From Candidatus Dojkabacteria bacterium (GTDB lineage Bacteria; Patescibacteriota; Dojkabacteria; SC72): a stretch of DNA of 7,653 bases. The stretch covers positions 1-7,653 of the forward strand of contig JAAZAL010000051.1 of the NCBI GenBank assembly GCA_012514355.1, given 5' to 3'. Below are positions 1 to 5,519 of the stretch, one piece after another. Positions within the stretch are counted from its first letter, which is position 1, and each line of letters opens with the position of its first letter. The notes beneath the pieces are model-generated. The model was given only the letters and a program-made list of their open reading frames with translations, was not told the DNA's origin and made no database searches. The position numbers and the translations under genes are program-made.

Positions 1-2
1 AT

Positions 3-107
3 CGAAAGGAATTTAAAAATACTCCATTCATTTTAGAAACTCCAGCCTTAAAAAGCCCTTCAAGTGCAATTGAAGAGATATCTCAATTAAAAAAATTAGC
101 AGAATGA
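3..107 (+). CDS. nfo: Endonuclease IV (AP endonuclease), C-terminal end only
   Basis: This is an open frame entering from the left edge and ending at a TGA; 34 codons are visible. The protein end reads T-P-F-I-L-E-T-P followed by a short helix E-E-I-S-Q-L-K-K-L. That matches the C-terminus of endonuclease IV, where the P-x-I-L-E-T strand carries the last metal-binding glutamate (E261 in E. coli Nfo) and is followed by an E-E-I-x-x-L-K helix. Endonuclease IV is a zinc-dependent TIM-barrel enzyme that cuts the backbone 5' of abasic sites in base excision repair. The stop overlaps the start of the downstream helicase/nuclease gene (ATGA), so the two are probably co-transcribed and translationally coupled. 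The call rests on a short tail, so another member of the same TIM-barrel family remains possible. Confidence 0.72.
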   Translation, partial: RKEFKNTPFILETPALKSPSSAIEEISQLKKLAE

Positions 108-3100
108 ATATAAACCTAAATGATAAACAGAAGCAGGCAGTAGAACATAAAAAGGGAGCTCTCCTAATTATTGCAGGAGCTGGTACTGGTAAAACAGCAG
201 TTATTACTCAAAGAATTACTCACATTATCAATAGTGGGTGGGCCAAGCCTCACGAAATACTTGCCCTGACATTTACAGATAAGGCAGCTCAAGAGATGTT
301 GGATAGAGTAGATGAGAGTTTGCCCTTGGGTTATGGAGATATATGGATATCAACATTTCACTCTTTTTGTGATCGTATCTTAAAGCAGGAAAGCTACAAT
401 ATCGGTTTAGATTCAAACTATACAATGATGTCTGGTGCTCAGTCATATATTTTTTTAAGAAAACATCTTTTTGATCTTTCTCTAAAGAAATTTAGGCCGT
501 ATGGGAATCCTACAAAATTCCTAAATGATTTACTTTCACATTTTTCTAGATTACAAGATGAAGATGTATCTCCACTGGAGTATTTAGAGTATGCAAAGTC
601 TTTATCTAAATCTGGAAAGGTAGAGAAAGAGGAGTACGAAGATACTTTAGAATTAGCTACTGTATATGATGAGTATACAAATTTAAAAATACAAAACTCT
701 AAGATAGATTTTGGAGATTTAATACTTCTTACAATAAAACTGTTTAGAGAGAAACCAAATGTATTAAAAAGATATCAAGAGAAATTTAAATATATTCTTG
801 TAGATGAATTTCAAGATACTAACTATACACAAAGTGTTTTAGTGAATATATTGGCAGGGTTAGACCCTAAAACAGATATTAGTAAGGTAGGAAAAGTTAA
901 TCCTAATCTTACAGTTGTTGGTGATGATGACCAAGCCATTTACAAATTTAGAGGTGCAGCTATATCAAATATCTTACAATTTAAACAGCTATATCCTAAA
1001 GCAAAAGAGGTTGTATTAACGGACAACTATAGATCTCGCCAGGAGATATTAGATAGTGCATATACATTGATTAAGCATAATAATCCGAATAGGTTGGAGA
1101 TTACTGAAAAGGTTGAAAAAAGACTCCTTGCTAAAGCCTCTTTTGAGTCAGATGATGATGTTGTTAATTTGCTAACTGCAGGAAGCGAGGATGCTGAGGC
1201 AGAATGGGTAGCTAAAGAGGTCTTAAATTTAACAGGATACTCTCAGGAGAATGTGGTTGATACTACTCAGAAATTTAATAAACAGGGACAGTCTGCATTT
1301 GTAGAATTAGTACCTGACAGAAAGTATAAATTCTCAGATATTGCGATTTTAGTAAGAGCCAATGCTCATGCAGATAGTATTACTCAAAATCTTAGATATT
1401 TAGGAATACCGTATAAAATTGGTGGCTCAAGAGGTCTGTATTCAAGAGAAGAGATTAAGGTTTTAATTGCTTTCCTAAGAACACTAGTTGATTACAAAGA
1501 TGAAATATATATGTACAAGGTATTAAGTTTAGAGCAATGGAATTTAAGTACTAGGGAGTATATGGAGATAAATAGAGTAGCTAGAGAGGACCATATTTCT
1601 GTATTAGAAGAGGTAGAGGGTATGTTTGGAGTTACGGTAGGAAATAGTATGGATTTTGAATTAAGTAACCTTGGTCAAAAGATACTATCCAAAGAATCTC
1701 AAGAGGGTTTAAAAAAGTTCTTAGCTATTTTTGATAAATGTGTATCAATGGTTAAAGAGGGCAAGTCGGTAGGAGAGATTCTCCTTCACTTTGTTCAAGA
1801 GAGTGGATACCTAAGTGAGATGTTAAAAGAGAAAGACAATCTTTCTGAGTTTAAGGTAAATAATTTAGCAAAATTCTTTAATGAGATTAAGGAGTATGAA
1901 AAAAACAATCCTGATTCAAATATATATGAATTTGTAGATTACCTTAATTACAGTATTGATATTGGAGAGTCTCCAGTAATCGATCAAATGGATTTAAGTG
2001 AGTATGATGCTGTAAATATTCTTACAGTACATAGTGCGAAGGGTTTGGAATTTCCAATTGTATTTCTTGTAAATCTGGTTTCAGATAGATTCCCTTCTCA
2101 AAATAGGAGAGACACTATTCCAATTCCTAATGAATTAATAAAAGAGTCTCTGTCGGATTTAGATGAAAGAGAAGAGCATCTCGCTGAGGAAAGAAGGCTC
2201 TTCTATGTTGGAGCAACAAGAGCAAAAGAGAAGCTGTATCTTACTGCTGCAAATTTCTATGGGAACGCAAAAAGAAAGAAAAAGAGTAGTATATTCTTAG
2301 AAGAGATATTAGATAGGGATATTACTCAGGAGTTTGAAAACCCTATGGTAGTTAAATCAGATGATGATCTAAATATGTATACACAAAATAAAGAGGATCT
2401 TATTCCTAAAGATATTAAAATAGAGGTGGGTAAAAAAGTTAGTTACTCTCAGATTAATACATATCAGGATTGTCCTAAGAAATATGAATATTCATATGTA
2501 TTACTGATACCTTCTCGCCCTCACGCATCTCTTTCTTTTGGTTCATCTATACATAACACATTAAAAGATTTCTATACACTTCTTCAAAGATATAAAGAGG
2601 GATTAGGAATAACAGAAGAGCCATCTAAGGAGGATTTGTTAAATCTTTTTGAGAAGAATTGGATATCTAGAGGGTATGATAGTAAAAAACATGAACTCCA
2701 AAGAAAAGAGAGTGGGGTTAAATCTATGAATGAGTATTATGATAAATTCTTTAATTTAGAACAAAGCCCATATAGATTAGAACAATCTTTTACAGTACAT
2801 CTACCTGAGAGTAGTTTTGTAGGGAAAATAGATAGAATGGATTTAGTAAAGTCTGGAGAGACTCCTGTTGTTGAAATTATTGATTACAAAACTGGGAGAT
2901 TAAAAGAGGAAGCAGATATTAAAAAGGATTTACAGCTTCCTTTATACTGTATATTTGCTGAACAGAGTTTAGGAGTTAAGGTTTCAAAAGCTAAGTATAT
3001 CTTTATTGAAGAGGGCCAAGCGGTAGAGGTTGATATCTCCGCGGCGAGAAAAGAAAAAGCAAAAGAGAATGTTTTTGAAGTAATTGAGAGAATTAAAGAG

Positions 3101-3181
3101 AGAGATTTTGTTGCTACTCCGAATAGTTTTAAATGTAAGTACTGTGATTATAATTCAATATGTAGTGATGCGATATTGTAA
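104..3181 (+). CDS. UvrD/PcrA-like helicase fused to a C-terminal PD-(D/E)XK (RecB/AddB/Cas4-type) nuclease
   Basis: The 1025-residue protein carries a full set of superfamily 1A helicase motifs: Q-motif glutamines near residues 9-11, Walker A AGAGTGKT (24-31), Walker B DEFQD (234-238), motif III GDDDQ (273-277), motif IV DNYRS (307-311), motif V LTVHSAKGLE (640-649) and motif VI RRLFYVGATRA (697-707). The C-terminal part is a RecB-like nuclease: SYSQINTYQDC (780-790), H817, GKIDR with D910, DYKTG with D927 and K929, and QLPLY (944-948). C790 together with C1011, C1014 and C1020 (C-x2-C-x5-C) is the cysteine layout of AddB/Cas4-type Fe-S nucleases. No catalytic residue is obviously lost. By family knowledge it should unwind DNA with ATP and resect ends, as AddAB or AdnAB do. 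The ATG has no Shine-Dalgarno and overlaps the upstream stop, so coupling to the preceding gene is likely. It is not a standard UvrD or PcrA, which are about 700 residues and lack the nuclease. Confidence 0.95.
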   Translation: MNINLNDKQKQAVEHKKGALLIIAGAGTGKTAVITQRITHIINSGWAKPHEILALTFTDKAAQEMLDRVDESLPLGYGDIWISTFHSFCDRILKQESYNIGLDSNYTMMSGAQSYIFLRKHLFDLSLKKFRPYGNPTKFLNDLLSHFSRLQDEDVSPLEYLEYAKSLSKSGKVEKEEYEDTLELATVYDEYTNLKIQNSKIDFGDLILLTIKLFREKPNVLKRYQEKFKYILVDEFQDTNYTQSVLVNILAGLDPKTDISKVGKVNPNLTVVGDDDQAIYKFRGAAISNILQFKQLYPKAKEVVLTDNYRSRQEILDSAYTLIKHNNPNRLEITEKVEKRLLAKASFESDDDVVNLLTAGSEDAEAEWVAKEVLNLTGYSQENVVDTTQKFNKQGQSAFVELVPDRKYKFSDIAILVRANAHADSITQNLRYLGIPYKIGGSRGLYSREEIKVLIAFLRTLVDYKDEIYMYKVLSLEQWNLSTREYMEINRVAREDHISVLEEVEGMFGVTVGNSMDFELSNLGQKILSKESQEGLKKFLAIFDKCVSMVKEGKSVGEILLHFVQESGYLSEMLKEKDNLSEFKVNNLAKFFNEIKEYEKNNPDSNIYEFVDYLNYSIDIGESPVIDQMDLSEYDAVNILTVHSAKGLEFPIVFLVNLVSDRFPSQNRRDTIPIPNELIKESLSDLDEREEHLAEERRLFYVGATRAKEKLYLTAANFYGNAKRKKKSSIFLEEILDRDITQEFENPMVVKSDDDLNMYTQNKEDLIPKDIKIEVGKKVSYSQINTYQDCPKKYEYSYVLLIPSRPHASLSFGSSIHNTLKDFYTLLQRYKEGLGITEEPSKEDLLNLFEKNWISRGYDSKKHELQRKESGVKSMNEYYDKFFNLEQSPYRLEQSFTVHLPESSFVGKIDRMDLVKSGETPVVEIIDYKTGRLKEEADIKKDLQLPLYCIFAEQSLGVKVSKAKYIFIEEGQAVEVDISAARKEKAKENVFEVIERIKERDFVATPNSFKCKYCDYNSICSDAIL

Positions 3182-3185
3182 ATTG

Positions 3186-3215
3186 TTGTTAAATTTGTGT
3201 AAACTTTAGTATAAT
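3186..3215 (+). promoter_or_regulatory. Predicted promoter of pilin-like gene 1
   Basis: TTGTTA (3186-3191) and a perfect TATAAT (3210-3215) are separated by 18 bp. The expected transcription start falls at about 3221-3222, on the A of the ATG at 3221, so the transcript would be leaderless. The gap to the upstream gene is only 39 bp and holds no visible terminator hairpin. Read by eye against the sigma-70 consensus. Confidence 0.55.
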
Positions 3216-3220
3216 TGCCA

Positions 3221-3547
3221 ATGTCTATGATACCAATATCAAAAATTTATGCGCAAAGTTCAATTCAGGAGAGGTTTGACGAATTTAGACTCTCTGTTGA
3301 AGGAGATCCAAATTTTGTTACTTTTGTGAATTCTATTATTAAATTTCTAGTTCCATTAGCGGTCTTTTCTGCGGGTATTTTACTATCATTCGCGGCATTT
3401 AAGATGATATCTAGTAAGGGAGACCCTGAAGCTTTAAAGGATGCAAGAGAGCAAATAGGTAATGCTGTTACAGGATTAATCTTTATTATCCTTTCAGGAG
3501 CAATACTTGTGTTAATCAGTAATATAATTTTAAATGGAACAGGATGA
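3221..3547 (+). CDS. Two-helix T4SS pilin-like membrane protein 1 (VirB2/TrbC-like family)
   Basis: The protein is 108 residues from ATG 3221. A TTG at 3215 is in frame but lies on the -10 box, so it is a poor start; a stop at 3212-3214 prevents further extension, and ATG 3227 is an alternative. Predicted helices are at about residues 39-60 and 83-104, joined by a loop S-S-K-G-D-P-E-A-L-K-D-A-R that matches the GGDxxKVxxA loop of the other array members. The N-terminus ends in K-I-Y-A-Q (8-12), which resembles the end of a signal peptide, but no hydrophobic core precedes it. It is the most divergent member in the loop (KGDPEAL rather than GGDEQKV). It shares an ATGA overlap with the next gene, so the two are probably made together, perhaps in fixed ratio. 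Family knowledge suggests a pilin-like or channel-forming inner-membrane protein; the function is not shown by sequence alone. Confidence 0.82.
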   Translation: MSMIPISKIYAQSSIQERFDEFRLSVEGDPNFVTFVNSIIKFLVPLAVFSAGILLSFAAFKMISSKGDPEALKDAREQIGNAVTGLIFIILSGAILVLISNIILNGTG

Positions 3548-3879
3548 AAAAGGAGAGGATAGAGAAAAGTTTAAGTCAACTCATTGCATTAAAAATTGGT
3601 GATTATGTAATAGAGACACCTAAAGTCAAATTTGGGTGGGATCAGTTATATGGAGCTCGTGCTAATATTCATGCAATTATTGATTGGTTTGTGGGTTTTG
3701 CGGTTGTTTTGGCAATAGGATTTATCGTATATTCTGGGATACAATTTATGACATCTGCAGGAGATGCGGAAAAAGTCACATCCGCAAGAAAAATGCTTAC
3801 GGCCTCTGTAATTGGGATGGTTATTGTACTTCTATCTAGAGTGATAATATTGTTTTTCATTGAGACTTTCTTTGAGTAG
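3544..3879 (+). CDS. Two-helix T4SS pilin-like membrane protein 2
   Basis: The protein is 111 residues, and its ATG overlaps the previous stop. The N-terminal 40 residues are polar and charged with no signal peptide, unlike members 3-5. Helix 1 spans about 46-69 (I-I-D-W-F-V-G, then Y-S-G-I-Q-F-M-T-S). The loop is A-G-D-A-E-K-V-T-S-A-R-K, and helix 2 spans about 86-110. Arg99 sits within helix 2, in the same alignment column as Arg96 of member 6, where the other members have Leu, Val or Gly. Start context is weak (GGAACAGG just before the ATG), consistent with coupling to gene 1. The D-W in helix 1 parallels the N-W of members 3-5. It probably inserts in the cytoplasmic membrane as a hairpin. 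An alternative reading is a small holin-like or scaffold protein, but the shared loop motif favours the pilin-like family. Confidence 0.82.
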   Translation: MKKERIEKSLSQLIALKIGDYVIETPKVKFGWDQLYGARANIHAIIDWFVGFAVVLAIGFIVYSGIQFMTSAGDAEKVTSARKMLTASVIGMVIVLLSRVIILFFIETFFE

Positions 3880-3904
3880 ATATTTATTTATTACAAATTA
3901 AATA

Positions 3905-4270
3905 ATGAAACAAGCAATTTCGAAATTATCTACTTTATCAGTACTATTTCTTCAGCTAACTACTGTTAGCTATGCTGCAATAGATGTAAATATGGAAGAA
4001 TTAGATTTTTTACCTGGAGAGAATAAAGAGCTAGATATATTTGTAACTGACATCTTAAACTGGATTATTGGGGCAGCAACCCTTGTTTGTGTTGTTATGC
4101 TTGTTTACTCTGGGTATATGTATATGACAGCGGGTGGAGATGAGCAAAAGGTTCAAACTGCTCAAAAAACTATTACGGGATCATTGATAGGATTAGCAAT
4201 TTCTTTGTTGTCTTTGGTCATTGTTAATTTTGTTTTAGAGACATTCCTAGGTCAGCAGCACGTAGGATAG
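3905..4270 (+). CDS. Two-helix T4SS pilin-like membrane protein 3, with signal peptide
   Basis: The protein is 121 residues. A clear signal peptide (K2, K7, hydrophobic 8-21, then S-Y-A) has a likely cleavage after residue 24. An acidic mature N-terminus follows. Helix 1 (about 51-74) contains L-N-W-I-I-G-A-A and Cys62. The loop is T-A-G-G-D-E-Q-K-V-Q-T-A-Q, and helix 2 (about 94-116) ends F-L-G-Q. It belongs with members 4 and 5 to a close subgroup sharing the N-W-(I/L)-I-G-A and L-(V/L)-C-V motifs. A 25-bp AT-rich gap separates it from gene 2, with no Shine-Dalgarno. A weak -10-like TACAAA (3892-3897) lies 7 bases before the ATG, but no good -35 accompanies it, so read-through from gene 1 is as likely. 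After signal cleavage the product would be a two-helix hairpin, as for VirB2-type pilins. Confidence 0.87.
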   Translation: MKQAISKLSTLSVLFLQLTTVSYAAIDVNMEELDFLPGENKELDIFVTDILNWIIGAATLVCVVMLVYSGYMYMTAGGDEQKVQTAQKTITGSLIGLAISLLSLVIVNFVLETFLGQQHVG

Positions 4271-4271
4271 A

Positions 4272-4300
4272 TTGTCATCTGAACTATAAGTTTATATAAT
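4272..4300 (+). promoter_or_regulatory. Predicted promoter of pilin-like gene 4
   Basis: TTGTCA (4272-4277, five of six consensus bases) lies 17 bp from a perfect TATAAT (4295-4300). This is the best consensus promoter in the window. Transcription should start near 4307, giving a leader of about 22 bases without a Shine-Dalgarno close to the ATG. A second -10-like TAGAAT (4319-4324) sits four bases before the ATG and could give a leaderless transcript. The 11-base string at 4291-4301 (TTTATATAATA) recurs at 4741-4751 before gene 5. Confidence 0.65.
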
Positions 4301-4328
4301 AGGAAATTAAAATAATATTAGAATTGCT

Positions 4329-4697
4329 ATGAAAAAAGGAATTATTGCAGGTATTATAACTGGAACTTCAACTTTACTGTTTCCTTCTGTAGCTTTTGCT
4401 TCTACGAAAAATTCTTTGGAATGGATAGATGAAATATTAGACAATTTAATTTCTGCACCACTTACCTTAGAAGAGTTTGTGGTTAAAGTGTTAAACTGGC
4501 TAATTGGAGCTTCTGTAATTCTGTGTGTAATAATGTTAATTGTTTCTGGCTTTTTATATATGACTTCTGGTGGTAATGAAGATAAAGTTAGTAAGGCTAC
4601 AAAAACCTTAGTTAATGCAATTATTGGACTAGTAATATCCTTTGTTGCAGTTATGTTAGTGAACTTTATATTGAAAAAATTCCTTAATCAGTTATAG
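4329..4697 (+). CDS. Two-helix T4SS pilin-like membrane protein 4, with signal peptide
   Basis: The protein is 122 residues. The signal peptide has K2-K3, a hydrophobic stretch to about residue 22, and A-F-A with probable cleavage after residue 24. The mature N-terminus contains an acidic stretch (E-W-I-D-E-I-L-D). Helix 1 (about 55-78) has L-N-W-L-I-G-A and Cys66. The loop is T-S-G-G-N-E-D-K-V-S-K-A-T-K, with N in place of the D of member 5. Helix 2 spans about 98-120. In a 22-codon stretch covering the loop and the start of helix 2 it matches member 5 at 18 residues, yet 10 of those 18 codons differ silently, so the duplication is old and the protein is under selection. It has its own promoter, so it can be expressed apart from genes 1-3. 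No Shine-Dalgarno is visible. Confidence 0.87.
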   Translation: MKKGIIAGIITGTSTLLFPSVAFASTKNSLEWIDEILDNLISAPLTLEEFVVKVLNWLIGASVILCVIMLIVSGFLYMTSGGNEDKVSKATKTLVNAIIGLVISFVAVMLVNFILKKFLNQL

Positions 4698-4700
4698 TAA

Positions 4701-4750
4701 TTGTAGACTAGGTTAGTATATACTATAATAGTTAAATTAATTTATATAAT
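4701..4750 (+). promoter_or_regulatory. Predicted promoter region of pilin-like gene 5, with two -10 boxes and a 12-bp palindrome
   Basis: Two perfect TATAAT hexamers occur, at 4724-4729 and 4745-4750. The first is 17 bp from a weak -35 (TTGTAG, 4701-4706, three of six). The second is the closer one to the ATG at 4768 and would give a leader of about 11 bases. A perfect 12-bp palindrome, TAGTATATACTA (4714-4725), overlaps the first -10 and could be an operator. A 10-bp palindrome, CTTAATTAAG (4757-4766), lies just before the ATG. Both palindromes are in very AT-rich DNA, so chance is not excluded. Confidence 0.45.
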
Positions 4751-4767
4751 ATTAAACTTAATTAAGT

Positions 4768-5139
4768 ATGAGAAACAAAATCTCAAAAATATTTGCGTCT
4801 GGGGCTACATTGTTGTCTCTTTCTACGGCGACTTTTGCACAAGCTACTCCAAACCCAATAACATGGATACCATCTATTAGCGGGAACCTGGCAGATAGGT
4901 CCCTTCAGGATATTATTGTTGATGTAATCAACTGGTTGATTGGTGCTGCAGTTTTAGTGTGTGTAGTAATGTTGGTGTGGGCAGGTTATTCATATATGAC
5001 TGCTGGTGGAGATGAAGGAAAGGTACAGAAAGCAACAAAGACATTAACGAATGCAATTATAGGATTGGTAATCTCTCTTCTTGCATTGGTTTTAGTCAAC
5101 TTTATTAGGAATACTTTCCTAGGACAAACGGGAGTTTAA
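4768..5139 (+). CDS. Two-helix T4SS pilin-like membrane protein 5, with signal peptide
   Basis: The protein is 123 residues. The signal peptide has R2, K4 and K7, a hydrophobic core to about residue 21, then T-F-A with probable cleavage after residue 24, leaving an N-terminal Gln. Helix 1 (about 54-77) has I-N-W-L-I-G-A-A and Cys65. The loop is T-A-G-G-D-E-G-K-V-Q-K-A-T-K, and helix 2 (about 97-119) ends in F-L-G-Q like member 3. It looks intermediate between members 3 and 4 and may be closest to the subgroup consensus. The next gene follows after 13 bp, so the two are probably one transcript. Likely a membrane-inserted prepilin-type or channel subunit; no partner ATPase is visible here to support an actual secretion system. 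Confidence 0.87.
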   Translation: MRNKISKIFASGATLLSLSTATFAQATPNPITWIPSISGNLADRSLQDIIVDVINWLIGAAVLVCVVMLVWAGYSYMTAGGDEGKVQKATKTLTNAIIGLVISLLALVLVNFIRNTFLGQTGV

Positions 5140-5142
5140 TAA

Positions 5143-5147
5143 AAGGA
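5143..5147 (+). promoter_or_regulatory. Shine-Dalgarno AAGGA of pilin-like gene 6
   Basis: AAGGA lies five bases before the ATG at 5153, in the short gap after gene 5. It is the clearest ribosome binding site in the window, and it is in front of a gene that seems to have no promoter of its own. This contrasts with the genes that have a -10 box close to the start codon. Confidence 0.55.
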
Positions 5148-5152
5148 TTAAC

Positions 5153-5479
5153 ATGTCTAATAGTATATTAGTAAGGATATTACAATTCACTTCAGAAAGA
5201 GTTTATGCTCAGCCTGCTATTGATTTACCTGATGACCCCCCTGAGTTCATTGATATGATTAAAGGGATTGTATTTATAGTAAGCAAAATAGGTCCAGCAA
5301 TAGGTCTCTTTGGTTTCGGTATGATTATTTATGGAGGATATCTATGGATTGTTTCAGGGGGAGAACCTCAGAAAAAGCAGAAAGCACAAGCTACTTTAAC
5401 CTGGTCAATTATTGGTGTAGGTTTTTTCTACCTAATTCGGATGTTTCTTAGTTGGGTATTAGATTGGTTTGTTCAATAA
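5153..5479 (+). CDS. Two-helix T4SS pilin-like membrane protein 6 (divergent)
   Basis: The protein is 108 residues. The N-terminus is weakly hydrophobic (S-I-L-V-R-I-L-Q-F) and ends in R-V-Y-A-Q-P (16-21), which looks like a signal peptidase site but lacks a proper hydrophobic core, as in member 1. A proline-rich acidic stretch (24-31) follows. Helix 1 (about 39-66) is glycine-rich, with G-L-F-G-F-G and Y-G-G-Y. The loop is S-G-G-E-P-Q-K-K-Q-K-A-Q, more basic than in the others. Helix 2 (about 85-107) carries Arg96, aligned with Arg99 of member 2, and is rich in Trp/Phe at its end. It lacks the helix-1 cysteine of members 3-5. Translation probably uses the AAGGA upstream. The features suggest a specialised subunit rather than a redundant copy. 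Confidence 0.83.
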   Translation: MSNSILVRILQFTSERVYAQPAIDLPDDPPEFIDMIKGIVFIVSKIGPAIGLFGFGMIIYGGYLWIVSGGEPQKKQKAQATLTWSIIGVGFFYLIRMFLSWVLDWFVQ

Positions 5480-5481
5480 TT

Positions 5482-5513
5482 TTGATTAATCATTTCTAAA
5501 GAAGTGATATAAT
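5482..5513 (+). promoter_or_regulatory. Predicted extended -10 promoter of the coiled-coil/SpoIID gene
   Basis: A TGATATAAT element (5505-5513) combines a TG extension with a perfect TATAAT at 5508-5513. A TTGATT (5482-5487) upstream is 20 bp away, longer than usual, so the extended -10 may carry most of the activity. The expected start, seven bases after the -10, is the A of the ATG at 5520: a leaderless transcript. A 10-bp palindrome, TGATTAATCA (5483-5492), overlaps the -35 region. Confidence 0.55.
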
Positions 5514-5519
5514 CGAATA

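Noticed and set aside
105..107. Possibility that TGA is read as glycine (genetic code 25)
   Set aside because: TGA ends both the AP endonuclease fragment and pilin-like gene 1 at ATGA overlaps with good downstream genes, so it behaves as a stop here.
3215..3220. TTG at 3215 as the start of pilin-like gene 1
   Set aside because: It overlaps the last base of the TATAAT box and adds only two residues; ATG 3221 is better placed and no Shine-Dalgarno supports TTG.
3669..3860. 63-codon frame on the - strand opposite pilin-like gene 2
   Set aside because: It lies wholly within a well-supported + strand gene, has no promoter or Shine-Dalgarno, and its composition is that of an antisense shadow.
5480..5519. 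Rho-independent terminator between pilin-like gene 6 and the SpoIID gene
   Set aside because: The TGATTAATCA palindrome is AT-rich with no loop and no following T-run, and TTCT-AA-AGAA is too short to be a stable hairpin.
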